Made by a program: the position numbers and the translations under genes. A stretch of 63,023 nucleotides of DNA from Thermohalobaculum sp038534135 (GTDB taxonomy: Bacteria > Pseudomonadota > Alphaproteobacteria > Rhodobacterales > Rhodobacteraceae): assembly GCA_038534135.1 (NCBI GenBank), contig JBCAXJ010000022.1, positions 1-63,023 of the forward strand, written 5' to 3'. The notes beneath the pieces were generated by a model. It was not told the origin of the DNA. It did no database searches and was given only the letters and a program-made list of their open reading frames with translations. This document shows positions 5,721-14,285 of the stretch, one piece after another (position 1 is the first letter of the stretch; every line of letters starts with the position of its first letter).

Positions 5721-7940
5721 ATGAAAACAAGCGTTTCTGAAAAGTCATCGTGCGACATCGAAGATATCCATCTGATCGGATCAATTCAGCCGCACGGTTC
5801 TCTTCTGGCCGTAGACGCCATGACGGAGGTCGTGACGCACGCCAGCACGAATGCGCCCGTGCCGCTCGGAACGCGTTTGAGCACCTTGATGGACACGGGA
5901 GCTTTCGACAAACTGCGTGCCGCGGTCGAGGCTGCCAAAGTGCGGCGTGTGCTGCGCGTTCTATCCGTCACCCTCAACGGTCAGACATGGGATTGCATCC
6001 CTCACGAGCATGACGGGAAGCTCTACCTTGAGCTCTTCGCGCCAGCCGCGGAGGATCGCGAAGCCTGGCAAGAAGACGATCTGCGTCGGCAGATCATTTC
6101 CGATCTCGTGCGGCCGGCAACACTGGCAGAGCTTGCAGACCTGAGTGCAGAAATCATCCGCCGCGTGAACGGGTTCGACCGTGTCATGATTTATCGGTTT
6201 GCCGAGGACAACCATGGCGAGGTGATCGCAGAGTCGACAGACCGCGATGACAGTTACCTTGGGCTCCACTACCCTGCGTCCGACATTCCCGAGCCTGCGC
6301 GCCGTCACTTCGTGCTGAACGTTGTCCGTGCGATTGGTGATGTCCGGGCAGACGCAGTCGCGGTTCACGGAAACAGTCCACTCGACCTGAGTTTTTCGGT
6401 TCTCCGTGCCGTGCCCTCGACGCATCTTCAGTACCTCGAGAACATGGGCGTCCGGGCGACCATGTCGATCTCGCTAGTGTCGAACGATCAGCTCTGGGGC
6501 TTGATCGCATGCCACAATTACACGCCGCGCAGCGTTTCTATTCAGACACTCAGATTCGCGGAACTGCTTGCCGGAACGATTTCGGCGTTGTTGCAAGGCA
6601 TCGAGAACCGCATGCAGCTTACGCAGTCGATTGAAGCCGAGCGGATCGCGTTCGCCATGGAGAAGGAGGGCCGCGACGGCGCAGCGTTGTCCGATGTCAT
6701 CGCGCGGTGGTCGCGTGAGCTCATGCAATTGTTCGACGCTCAGGGCTTGGTGTTCCGGCAGTCGGATCGTATTGAAGAGTTCGGCGCCGTCCCTGATCCA
6801 AGACTGCGATACGAGCCGCTTCGCAAGCAATTGACGGAAGGTGTCGCCGCGACCGGACACTTGGCCGGAATGATTGATCTTGACGACAGACAGATCGAAA
6901 TTGCTGCGGGCGCCGGATACATGGAGCTTTCCGGGGATGGTCGCGATTATCTGGTCGTGGCGCGTCAGCATCATGAGGACGTGGTGAACTGGGCCGGAAA
7001 GCCCGAAACGATCGAGGAAAAACTCGCTGATGGCACCACGCGCCTGAACCCAAGAGCATCTTTCGCGCTCTGGCGTCAGGAGCGGCACGGACGGTCTAAA
7101 CCTTTCGACCACACCGACCTCGAGGCACTCCGTATTGTCAGGCGTGCTCTGTTCGCCCTCAACTCGATTGAGCGCGAGAGAGCTGCGCGGAGCGCGCAAA
7201 GGGAAGCAGAAGCCGAGGAGGAACGCCTGAGGCTCGTGTTGCTGGATGCCGCGCGCAAGACGTCTATGGGAGAGCTGGCATCAGCCCTCGCACACGAACT
7301 CAATCAACCCCTGGCAGCGGTTTCGAATTACATCAACGCCTGCCGCGCTCAGCTTTCAAGTTTCGACGCATCGCTTCCCGAAGGTTTCGATGCTCTCATG
7401 CTCGATGCGGTTTCTGAAGCATCGCGCGCCGCAAACCTGGTGCGTCGTCTCCGTGACTTTATCGCCGGTGGGGCCCTACAGCTGGAGAAGTCAGGGCTGG
7501 AGGATGCCATCCGGCAAGGTGCCGATTTGGCGATGGTCGCGCATGGCACTGACCGTCCCGATCTTGTCGTGAACATACCGAAAGGCCTTCCGGAGCTTTG
7601 GATTGATCAAATCCAGATTGGACAAGTCATCCTGAACCTCGCTATGAACGCTATCACGGCCATGCGCGGATGTGAGGACAAGATCCTGACCATCTCAGCC
7701 TGCCAGGAGAGTGGACAGGTTCGCGTGCGTGTGTCCGACACAGGACCCGGCATCTCATCAGACATGAGGCCGACGTTGTTTGATCCATTCCATTCAACTA
7801 CCACAAGCGGGATGGGAATTGGCTTGACGCTTTGCAGATCCATCATAGAGGCTCACGGTGGCCGGATCGATGCACCTAAAGATGTGGTAGGAGGGGTGAT
7901 CGAGTTTACGCTGCCAATGGACAGCGGCGGACTGGAATAG
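5721..7940 (+). CDS. bphP: bacteriophytochrome histidine kinase (PAS-GAF-PHY-HisKA-HATPase)
   Basis: A 739-residue red/far-red photoreceptor kinase. C11 in SSCDIEDIHLIGSIQPHG is the expected biliverdin attachment cysteine. The GAF domain has LHYPASDIPEPARRHF, and the PHY domain has the tongue motif PRASF (LNPRASFALW), so the photosensory core is complete. The kinase is FixL-like: H-box ELASALAHELNQPLAAVSNY, N-box GQVILNLAMNAITAM, G1 DTGPGIS and G2 GMGIGLTLCRS. A helical linker rich in Ala, Glu and Arg (about 490-515) joins the halves. The partner regulator follows after 9 bp. Its place between ppsR and bchG suggests light control of photosynthesis genes, as for Bradyrhizobium BphP; this is inference. 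Confidence 0.93.
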   Translation: MKTSVSEKSSCDIEDIHLIGSIQPHGSLLAVDAMTEVVTHASTNAPVPLGTRLSTLMDTGAFDKLRAAVEAAKVRRVLRVLSVTLNGQTWDCIPHEHDGKLYLELFAPAAEDREAWQEDDLRRQIISDLVRPATLAELADLSAEIIRRVNGFDRVMIYRFAEDNHGEVIAESTDRDDSYLGLHYPASDIPEPARRHFVLNVVRAIGDVRADAVAVHGNSPLDLSFSVLRAVPSTHLQYLENMGVRATMSISLVSNDQLWGLIACHNYTPRSVSIQTLRFAELLAGTISALLQGIENRMQLTQSIEAERIAFAMEKEGRDGAALSDVIARWSRELMQLFDAQGLVFRQSDRIEEFGAVPDPRLRYEPLRKQLTEGVAATGHLAGMIDLDDRQIEIAAGAGYMELSGDGRDYLVVARQHHEDVVNWAGKPETIEEKLADGTTRLNPRASFALWRQERHGRSKPFDHTDLEALRIVRRALFALNSIERERAARSAQREAEAEEERLRLVLLDAARKTSMGELASALAHELNQPLAAVSNYINACRAQLSSFDASLPEGFDALMLDAVSEASRAANLVRRLRDFIAGGALQLEKSGLEDAIRQGADLAMVAHGTDRPDLVVNIPKGLPELWIDQIQIGQVILNLAMNAITAMRGCEDKILTISACQESGQVRVRVSDTGPGISSDMRPTLFDPFHSTTTSGMGIGLTLCRSIIEAHGGRIDAPKDVVGGVIEFTLPMDSGGLE

Positions 7941-7949
7941 GGGCAAGCC

Positions 7950-8534
7950 TTGCGCGTTTATGTCGTTGACGATGATCCGGCGGTGCGCCGTTCGTGTGCC
8001 ATCCTTCTTCAGGCGCACGGTTTCAAGTCGACCCCGTGTGCTTCTGCCGCCGAGTTTCTCGAGAAATATGAGGCATCGGAAGATGCATGCATCGTTCTTG
8101 ATGTTCGGATGCCGGAGATGAGTGGACTGGAGTTGCAGGCGCACCTGACCGGAAAAGGCATATCCATTCCCGTCATTATCCTGACTGGGAACGGCGATGT
8201 CCCAGCCGCAGTCAAAGCGATCAAGGCCGGAGCGATCGATTTCATCGAGAAACCTGCGGACGCCTCGGTGCTATTGGCTTCCTTGGAAGAGGCGCGCGCC
8301 GTCTTGCGAAACAAACCGCGCAGCTTCGTGCCTCAGGAAGAGGTCCGGTCACGTCTTCAGCTTCTCACCGACCGCGAACGCGAGGTTCTGGACCACTTGG
8401 TGCTCGGAAAGCTGAACAAGGAAATCGCCGAGTCGCTTGGGATCAGTCAGCGAACAGTCGAGATACATCGCGCCAGGGTTCGTGAGAAAATGCAGGCGCG
8501 CGGGATTTCGGACCTAATCATGATGTTGAGATAA
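7950..8534 (+). CDS. FixJ-family response regulator (partner of the bacteriophytochrome)
   Basis: A 194-residue two-domain regulator. The receiver domain has the acidic pocket D7-D9 (VVDDDPAVRR), the phosphoacceptor D51 (CIVLDVRMPEMSG), Thr in ILTGNGD and Lys in FIEKPAD. The C-terminal LuxR-type domain reads LTDREREVLDHLVLGKLNKEIAE then SQRTVEIHRARVREKM. The start is a TTG at 7950 after GGGGCAAGCC, only 9 bp from the kinase stop, so the two are almost surely one operon and a cognate pair. Targets are unknown; the next genes, bchG onward, are candidates. Confidence 0.9.
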   Translation: MRVYVVDDDPAVRRSCAILLQAHGFKSTPCASAAEFLEKYEASEDACIVLDVRMPEMSGLELQAHLTGKGISIPVIILTGNGDVPAAVKAIKAGAIDFIEKPADASVLLASLEEARAVLRNKPRSFVPQEEVRSRLQLLTDREREVLDHLVLGKLNKEIAESLGISQRTVEIHRARVREKMQARGISDLIMMLR

Positions 8535-8582
8535 CGCCCACCTGCCGTTCAAATCCGAGCTGTCATCGAGCTATCCTGTGTA

Positions 8583-8603
8583 GGGGTTTTTCCGTAATTC
8601 CCC
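8583..8603. promoter_or_regulatory. inverted repeat upstream of the small ribbon-helix-helix gene
   Basis: TAGGGGTTTTTCCG is followed by TAATTCCCCC, so GGGG (8583-8586) and CCCC (8600-8603) face each other across a 13-base T-rich centre. It lies 49 bp past the regulator stop and about 80 bp before the next start. It could be an operator for the FixJ-type regulator; no direct evidence. Confidence 0.3.
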
Positions 8604-8683
8604 CGGTTGACCTGATGTCACTACGTTAACCAGTCAGCAACTCCGTGAGAGGGTTGCACGGGGTAAACGTTCAGGAAGATGAC

Positions 8684-8887
8684 ATGGACGGACAAATTGG
8701 CGACGTAAAAATGTCGCGCATCGTAGTGCCCTTAAATGCTGAGGAATTGGCCGCCGTCGAAGGCTGGCGACGTGCGAACGAACTCGATTCGCAAGAGACA
8801 GCGATACGACAACTCGTGCGGCTCGGCTTGCTGAACGAGATCAGCCGGATTTATCAATCGGTTACGTCAAACGATGAGTCCAGCTGA
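8684..8887 (+). CDS. small protein with a ribbon-helix-helix-like pattern
   Basis: Starting at the ATG at 8684, six bases after AGGAAG, this encodes 67 residues: a short strand-like stretch (KMSRIVVPLNAEE), then two amphipathic helices (ELAAVEGWRRANEL and SQETAIRQLVRLGLLNEI). The order strand, helix, turn, helix with a hydrophobic LVRLGL is like CopG/Arc-type DNA-binding proteins. An earlier in-frame start at 8645 would add 13 residues. It lies between the response regulator and bchG on the same strand and could be a small regulator of bacteriochlorophyll genes. I do not recognise a named family. Confidence 0.6.
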   Translation: MDGQIGDVKMSRIVVPLNAEELAAVEGWRRANELDSQETAIRQLVRLGLLNEISRIYQSVTSNDESS

Positions 8888-8930
8888 CAGATCGAGAGTA
8901 AAGACTAGTTTACACTTAACAAGTCTGAAC

Positions 8931-8948
8931 TGTCATGTTTTACTGACA
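8931..8948. promoter_or_regulatory. PpsR/CrtJ operator abutting the bchG start
   Basis: TGTCATGTTTTACTGACA is an exact TGT-N12-ACA with a TGTCA/TGACA dyad. It ends two bases before the bchG ATG at 8951. The AT-rich sequence just upstream (8907-8922, GTTTACACTTAACAAG) may be a degraded partner or promoter element. PpsR bound here would block transcription of bchG and the genes behind it. Confidence 0.75.
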
Positions 8949-8950
8949 GC

Positions 8951-9850
8951 ATGTCTGTCAGAGCATCCCACCAAGCAACACCTGATCCAGCCACCGTTCT
9001 AGAGCTGCTGAAGCCCATAACGTGGTTCCCACCGATGTGGGCTTACCTCTGTGGGATCGTTTCCGTGGGCGTGCCGATCTCAGGCCGTTGGGACGAAGTT
9101 CTTTTGGGTGTCATTCTTGCCGGGCCCCTGGTGTGTGCGATGAGCCAGGCCGCGAATGACTGGTGCGACCGCCACGTTGACGCGATCAATCAGCCACAAC
9201 GACCAATTCCCTCTGGGCGGATGCCGGGCCGCTGGGGTCTTTGGATAGCCTGGGCCTGGACGGCGCTATCGCTTGCGGTCGGTGCAATGCTGGGTATCTG
9301 GGGATTCGCAGCGACGGTATTTGCGGTGGCCTGCGCCTGGGCTTACTCGGCAGAACCTCTGCGCCTCAAGCGCAATGGCTGGTGGTCGAACACCGTCTGC
9401 GCGTTGTGCTATGAAGGCGTGCCCTGGTTTACGGCTGCAGCCGTTCTGTCGTTGGCCCTGCCAGACGCAGAGATCATCGTCGTGGCGCTGCTTTACGCTG
9501 CTGGTGCGCATGGCATCATGACGCTGAACGACTTCAAAGCACTCGATGGCGATAGCGTCATGGGCGTTGGTTCACTTCCGGTCAAGCTGGGACCCGAGCG
9601 TGCGGCTCGATTGGCTTGCTGGGTCATGGCCGTGCCGCAGATCGCGGTTGCCGGCTTGCTGTGGACCTGGGACCGGCCGCTCTATGCGCTCGCAATCGCC
9701 GCGGTGCTGATTGTCCAACTCGGCCTCATGCGCCGCCTGCTCCAGGACCCGAAGCGTTTGGCGCCATGGTACAATGGGACCGGGATCGTTCTTTATGTCA
9801 CCGGCATGATGATTGCGGCCTTCGCGCTGCGTGGGTTGGGAGCAGCCTGA
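8951..9850 (+). CDS. bchG: bacteriochlorophyll a synthase (phytyl/geranylgeranyl transferase)
   Basis: A 299-residue UbiA-family polytopic membrane prenyltransferase that esterifies bacteriochlorophyllide with geranylgeranyl or phytyl diphosphate. It has LLKPITWFPPMWAYLCG at the N-terminus, the first Asp-rich motif QAANDWCDRHVDAINQPQRPIPSGRM, the segment AYSAEPLRLKRNGWWSN, and the second Asp-rich motif TLNDFKALDGD. The ATG at 8951 starts the conserved N-terminus but has no visible ribosome-binding site; a PpsR operator lies there instead. Its TGA overlaps the ATG of the next gene, so it is translationally coupled to the BCD-family transporter. Confidence 0.95.
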   Translation: MSVRASHQATPDPATVLELLKPITWFPPMWAYLCGIVSVGVPISGRWDEVLLGVILAGPLVCAMSQAANDWCDRHVDAINQPQRPIPSGRMPGRWGLWIAWAWTALSLAVGAMLGIWGFAATVFAVACAWAYSAEPLRLKRNGWWSNTVCALCYEGVPWFTAAAVLSLALPDAEIIVVALLYAAGAHGIMTLNDFKALDGDSVMGVGSLPVKLGPERAARLACWVMAVPQIAVAGLLWTWDRPLYALAIAAVLIVQLGLMRRLLQDPKRLAPWYNGTGIVLYVTGMMIAAFALRGLGAA

Positions 9851-11142
9851 TGCTGTCATGGGTCTCAATCGTTCGGGTCGGTCTGGTCCAGACGGCTTTG
9901 GGTGCCGTCGTGGTCTTGTGCACCGCGACGATCAACCGTGTCATGATCGTCGAGCTTGCACTGCTTGCCATGATTCCGGCCATGCTTGTCGGAATCTATC
10001 ACGCATTCCAACTTCTCCGCCCGAAATGGGGCCATGGTGCCGACTCCCATGCCCGCCGCAGCCCCTGGGTGATCGGTGGCATGGCGGTCCTCGCGAGTGG
10101 TACTGTCGGCGCGGCACTTGCGACTGCATGGATGGAAACGGCCTTTTGGCCCGGTCTTGCGTTGGCCGTCGTGTCTTTCGCTATGGTGGGCTTGGGCCTC
10201 GGCGCGTCTGCCACAAACCTGCTGGCACTGTTGGCAGCTCATGTTGTACCGGGCCGTAAGGCTGCGGCCGGGAGTCTTGTTTGGATTCTGATGATCGCGG
10301 GTCTCGCCGCCAGCGGCATCACGATTGGACAGGTCCTCGACCCCTACTCCGGCGCACGCCTCGTCACGGTAAGCCTGGTTGTCGCGGCGATCGCAATGGT
10401 CGTCACAGTCTTTGCTCTGTGGGGTGTCGAGGGCCGTCCCGAGCAAAGCGCAGTTCGCCCAAAAGTCGATTTCCGGACCGCGGCAATGGAAGTCTGGAAT
10501 GATCGGCAGGCGCGGATGTTTGCGATCTTCGTATTTGTTGCCATGCTTGCCTACAACACGCAGGACCTGATCCTCGAGCCCTTCGGTGGTCATGTCTTCG
10601 GCATGACGCCGGGCGACTCCACGGCGCTCGGCGGACAGATGCATGCGGGCGCGCTGATTGGAATGCTTTTGGTCTTCGTGACCGGGCTTTTGGTGCGTAA
10701 CACGACGATCACTCGCACGTTCATGATCGGCGGGTGCATCGGTTCCGGGATTTGCCTGGTGGTCCTCGGTCTGGGCGGTCTGGAAGGGATCGGCTGGCCG
10801 ATAACTGCAAACGTGATGGCCCTGGGCTTCTGCAATGGCATTTTTGCCGTCGCCGCAATTGCCATGATGATGGGGCTTGCCTCCGAGGGGCGTGACGCCC
10901 GTGAAGGCACACGCATGGGTATCTTTGGCGCCGCGCAGTCTATGGGCTTCGCCATCGGCGCCGCGTTCGGCGCTGCAGCCCTAGACACGTTGCGTGCGTC
11001 CACAGGTTTGTTGGCGCAATCCTATTCAACCGTCTTCTTCTTCGAGGGCACGCTCTTCCTGATTGCCGCGCTGCTTGCCTGGCGCGCGCTGGTCGAGGCC
11101 GAGCGCCCTGTTAGACTCGCCATCAACATTCCGGGGGAATGA
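9850..11142 (+). CDS. PucC-like BCD-family transporter between bchG and bchP
   Basis: A polytopic protein of 430 residues in the position and size of ORF428 of Rhodobacter. It shares the family motifs: TATINRVMIVELALLAMIPA in segment 1, FQLLRPKWGHGADSHARRSPW after segment 2, and QDLILEPFGGHVFGMTPG in the second half. The family is thought to handle bacteriochlorophyll delivery during antenna assembly; the exact role of this member is not settled. The ATG at 9850 overlaps the bchG TGA, and bchP starts 3 bp after the stop, so the three genes form one tight operon. A longer frame from 9616 inside bchG is not needed. Confidence 0.88.
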   Translation: MLSWVSIVRVGLVQTALGAVVVLCTATINRVMIVELALLAMIPAMLVGIYHAFQLLRPKWGHGADSHARRSPWVIGGMAVLASGTVGAALATAWMETAFWPGLALAVVSFAMVGLGLGASATNLLALLAAHVVPGRKAAAGSLVWILMIAGLAASGITIGQVLDPYSGARLVTVSLVVAAIAMVVTVFALWGVEGRPEQSAVRPKVDFRTAAMEVWNDRQARMFAIFVFVAMLAYNTQDLILEPFGGHVFGMTPGDSTALGGQMHAGALIGMLLVFVTGLLVRNTTITRTFMIGGCIGSGICLVVLGLGGLEGIGWPITANVMALGFCNGIFAVAAIAMMMGLASEGRDAREGTRMGIFGAAQSMGFAIGAAFGAAALDTLRASTGLLAQSYSTVFFFEGTLFLIAALLAWRALVEAERPVRLAINIPGE

Positions 11143-11145
11143 CCA

Positions 11146-12327
11146 ATGTATGATGTTGTCGTCGTTGGAGGTGGTCCGTCAGGCGCCACGGCAGCGGAGC
11201 AGTTAGCCCGGCAGGGTCGACATGTGGCACTGCTCGACCGCGCGGGCCGCATAAAGCCCTGCGGCGGTGCGATCCCTCCGCGGCTGATCCGCGATTTTGA
11301 CATTCCGGACTCTCAGCTTGTCGCGCGCATCTCGACTGCAAGGATGATCTCGCCGTCGTCCAACATGGTCGATATCGACATCGAGAATGGTTTCGTCGGC
11401 ATGGTCGACCGGGAGCATTTCGATGAATACCTCCGTGATCGCGCTGCAAAGGCCGGAGCCGAGCGGATCACGGGAACCTTCACGCGCGTCGACCGTGACT
11501 TAACCGGACAGACGACGCTGCGGTACCGTGACCCGCAGGGCGAGATCCACGATTTGCCGACAAAGCTCGTGATCGGCGCCGACGGTGCACGCTCGAACGT
11601 CGCGCGCGCGGAAGTCGATGGCGGTGACACAATTCCCTACGTCATTGCCTATCACGAGATCATCGAAGCACCGGACGACGTTTCTACCTATCATCCCGAA
11701 CGCTGCGACGTGATCTATGACGGACAGGTCAGCCCCGATTTCTATGGTTGGGTCTTTCCGCACGGCGGCCAGGCGTCGGTCGGCATGGGATCGGGCATCA
11801 AAGGCGTCGATCTCAAGGAATCCACGGCCCTTCTGCGCCGAAATTCAGGGCTCGAGAATTGCCGGACCATCCGACGTGAAGGCGCGCCGATCCCGCTCCA
11901 GCCTCTCGACAGGTGGGATAACGGCCGAGATGTCGTTCTGGCGGGTGATGCCGCAGGTGTCGTCGCGCCTGCCTCGGGCGAGGGCATCTATTACGCCATG
12001 GTCGGTGGCCAGTTCTCGGCTGATGCCGCCGAGCTTGCATTGAAGACGGGTGACGCCAAGGCACTGGCAACCGCACGCAAGCGGTTCCTGAAAGAGCATG
12101 GCCAGGTGTTCCGTGTGCTCGGCATGATGCAGAAGACGTGGTATTCCTCGGACGAGCGACGCGAACGGTTCGTGTCAATTTGTCACGATATCGACGTTCA
12201 ACGCCTGACGTTCGAGGCCTACATGAACAAAAAGCTCGTTCATGCACGGCCACTGGCTCACTTGCGCATCTTTGCGAAAAACATCGCGCATTTGTTGCGG
12301 CTGGTACCTGCGGTTCGGACGTCATAG
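11146..12327 (+). CDS. bchP: geranylgeranyl diphosphate/geranylgeranyl-bacteriochlorophyll reductase
   Basis: A 393-residue flavoprotein reducing the geranylgeranyl tail to phytyl in the last step of bacteriochlorophyll a synthesis. The N-terminal FAD fold has YDVVVVGGGPSGATAAEQLA, followed by KPCGGAIPPRL, VIGADGARSNVARAE in the middle, and the C-terminal FAD motif VVLAGDAAGVVAPASGEGIYYAM, a classic pattern of ChlP/BchP. It has the usual length for the family. It is the last recognised bch gene of the bchG operon; a gene with its own strong ribosome-binding site follows 36 bp later. Confidence 0.94.
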   Translation: MYDVVVVGGGPSGATAAEQLARQGRHVALLDRAGRIKPCGGAIPPRLIRDFDIPDSQLVARISTARMISPSSNMVDIDIENGFVGMVDREHFDEYLRDRAAKAGAERITGTFTRVDRDLTGQTTLRYRDPQGEIHDLPTKLVIGADGARSNVARAEVDGGDTIPYVIAYHEIIEAPDDVSTYHPERCDVIYDGQVSPDFYGWVFPHGGQASVGMGSGIKGVDLKESTALLRRNSGLENCRTIRREGAPIPLQPLDRWDNGRDVVLAGDAAGVVAPASGEGIYYAMVGGQFSADAAELALKTGDAKALATARKRFLKEHGQVFRVLGMMQKTWYSSDERRERFVSICHDIDVQRLTFEAYMNKKLVHARPLAHLRIFAKNIAHLLRLVPAVRTS

Positions 12328-12363
12328 GTTACGCCGCCGCGCACCATTTCAGGAGGATCCACC

Positions 12364-13131
12364 ATGTCATTGCAAAGAGGCGCAAGCGTTCGAGGCTGGG
12401 AAGGGGTGACGCGGAACCTCGCAACAAGTGCGCAGGAACGCACGGCATGGTCCGTTTCGCTCGTCAGCATCGCCATCACGCTTGTCGTCGTTGGCGTCGT
12501 GGCGCTGATCCTGTCACAATCCGACGTTGCGACCGCGGGTAAAGCGGTTCTCTTGCTCGGCGTGCTCGTTTTCACGAAGGTTTTCATCAGCAGCGTCTAT
12601 TCGAAAGCGATCCAGCGGGAAGACGGGTCGCCCTACGGCGATGACTTGGAAGCCGGGCGCGCGCGTGGTTCCTATCAGACTGAGAACCTGATGATGGACG
12701 GGCCCGCGTTTCTCGGGAGAACCGGCTCGGCCGCAGCGGCAACTGCCCCCGAAAGCAAGGCGGTGGAAACCAAAGCTGTTGAAACGCAAACTGCTCCAGC
12801 GCCTGCACCGCAGCCGAAACCAGCAGAGGCACCGACAGTTGTAGAAGCCGAGCAAACTGACGCAACTGACCCAGGAGTGCGCCCTGAAGGCCTCGCTGCA
12901 GCGCGTGAGGGCGGGGCTGATGATCTGACCCAGATAAAGGGCGTTGGGCCGAAGCTGGCAGAGCTTTGCAACTCGCTTGGTTTCTATCACTTCGATCAGA
13001 TTGCGGCCTGGAAAGATGAGGAAGTCGCTTGGGTCGATCAGAACCTGGAAGGGTTCAAAGGTCGCGTTACTCGTGACAACTGGGTCGAACAGGCCAAGGC
13101 GCTTGCTGAAGGCACTGCTGCGAACAGCTAG
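12364..13131 (+). CDS. membrane protein with a helix-hairpin-helix tail like that of NuoE
   Basis: A 255-residue protein behind a strong AGGAGG. Residues about 28-50 and 58-75 are two hydrophobic segments (SLVSIAITLVVVGVVALIL; AVLLLGVLVFTKVFI). Residues 115-180 are a low-complexity linker of Ala, Pro, Glu and Thr. Residues about 188-250 form a compact domain with DDLTQIKGVGPKLAELCNSL, FDQIAAW and VDQNLEGFKGRV, like the extra C-terminal domain on complex I subunit NuoE in Rhodobacteraceae. The GVGPKL hairpin is typical of helix-hairpin-helix folds. It follows bchP on the same strand, 36 bp away. Its function is unknown; a role at the photosynthetic or respiratory membrane is only a guess. Confidence 0.75.
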   Translation: MSLQRGASVRGWEGVTRNLATSAQERTAWSVSLVSIAITLVVVGVVALILSQSDVATAGKAVLLLGVLVFTKVFISSVYSKAIQREDGSPYGDDLEAGRARGSYQTENLMMDGPAFLGRTGSAAAATAPESKAVETKAVETQTAPAPAPQPKPAEAPTVVEAEQTDATDPGVRPEGLAAAREGGADDLTQIKGVGPKLAELCNSLGFYHFDQIAAWKDEEVAWVDQNLEGFKGRVTRDNWVEQAKALAEGTAANS

Positions 13132-13393
13132 TGGATTGAATCAGATGTTCGGTGCCTGCTTGCCAATATCCTGGATCCGAAATCCCAAATTGTAAGAACC
13201 ACTAGAAATCAAATGGTCGCCAGCGGCTCTAATCTCCGGAACACTTGCTTTCAGAGGTGTGGAAGCGGGATGCAAACTTTCCTGTCAAACCACAATATGC
13301 AGGCTTCAATCTGGTGCGCCTGCTTCAGAAGGATGGCGCCGTCAAGCGATCTGCGAACGCGTGCTTGCTTGCGCATTGAGCGAGAGACAGGCC

Positions 13394-14155
13394 CTAGAAC
13401 TTTCCATTTTCGTTCTTCCACTCGCAGCGAGGCGCGATCTTTTCGGATGTGTCCCAATGCTCGGCAATAGTGCCGTCCTCGATCCGGAACAGGTCGTAGA
13501 ATGACGTGTGATGACCGTTTCGGTAGCCCTCGCTGACAGTCAGCGCGAAGCTTCCTTCTGCCAACACCCGGTGAAGCTGTTCATAGACAATCGCCGGGTG
13601 TCCGTCCGACTCCTCAGCCAGCGACGCTTGGAATGACGCCACGCCATCGTTCATTGATGGATTGTGCTCTGTATAGTCTGGCGCGAGGAACTTGGCCGCA
13701 AGATCGAACCGTCTTCCAATCAGCACCGTCTCGACGAACCGCTTGATGCGTGCGCGATTTTGTTCGGTCTTGTCGAGATCGCCCGGCTCGGCCGGGCCGT
13801 CGACCATACTGTGTCCAGACGAATTAGGACCTAGGCGTGCCTGGATATTGTCCCAGTGCTCAACTGCTTGCCCGTCCTCGAACCGAAACACTTCGAAGCC
13901 GATGTTCCTGCGTGAGAAATCGTACTCTGTATGCGCGAACACAAAGTCACCATCCTCGAACGCGCGCACGATGTTCACCCTTGGCTTCGTCTTTGAAAGT
14001 CGCGCGAACAGAACCGCGAGCCCTTCACTGCCTTCATGCGTCTGAGGATTGTGCTGAATGTACTTTGCTTCGTTGACGACTGATACCGGTTCCGGGTCGC
14101 CGGTCTCGATGCTCTTCAGCATTGCGCTGATCCGATCCTTGTTCGCCAATGCCAA
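13394..14155 (-). CDS. SnoaL-like protein with two NTF2-type domains
   Basis: The best start is TTG at 14155, five bases after GGAGG, giving 253 residues (ALANKDRI...); longer frames upstream have no such signal. The protein is an internal duplication of the SnoaL/NTF2-like fold. Half one has AKYIQHNPQTHEGSEGL and EVFRFEDGQAVEHWDNIQ; half two has APDYTEHNPSMNDGVASF and DLFRIEDGTIAEHWDTSE. Such proteins bind small molecules or act as cyclases, isomerases or dehydratases; the substrate cannot be told. It is divergent from the AbrB-family gene, 130 bp away. Confidence 0.8.
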   Translation of the reverse strand: MALANKDRISAMLKSIETGDPEPVSVVNEAKYIQHNPQTHEGSEGLAVLFARLSKTKPRVNIVRAFEDGDFVFAHTEYDFSRRNIGFEVFRFEDGQAVEHWDNIQARLGPNSSGHSMVDGPAEPGDLDKTEQNRARIKRFVETVLIGRRFDLAAKFLAPDYTEHNPSMNDGVASFQASLAEESDGHPAIVYEQLHRVLAEGSFALTVSEGYRNGHHTSFYDLFRIEDGTIAEHWDTSEKIAPRCEWKNENGKF

Positions 14156-14272
14156 GGGTTCCTCCGGATGTGTCCTGTGGGGTCTAGCCAACGGTCGTCT
14201 CAGGCTAGCTGGCACTAGAGCGCCGCGCAAATGCCGTGAGGAAGGACTTGCCACGGAGGTTTGAGCGAGTAG

Positions 14273-14280
14273 TGTATACA
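14273..14280. promoter_or_regulatory. TGTATACA palindrome in a divergent promoter region
   Basis: The 8-bp palindrome TGTATACA is followed two bases later by a similar TGTATGCA (14283-14290), which overlaps the start codon at 14286. TGTATACA cores are typical of GntR-family operators. No GntR gene is seen in this window. It could control the AbrB-family gene and the divergent SnoaL-like gene. Confidence 0.35.
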
Positions 14281-14285
14281 ACTGT

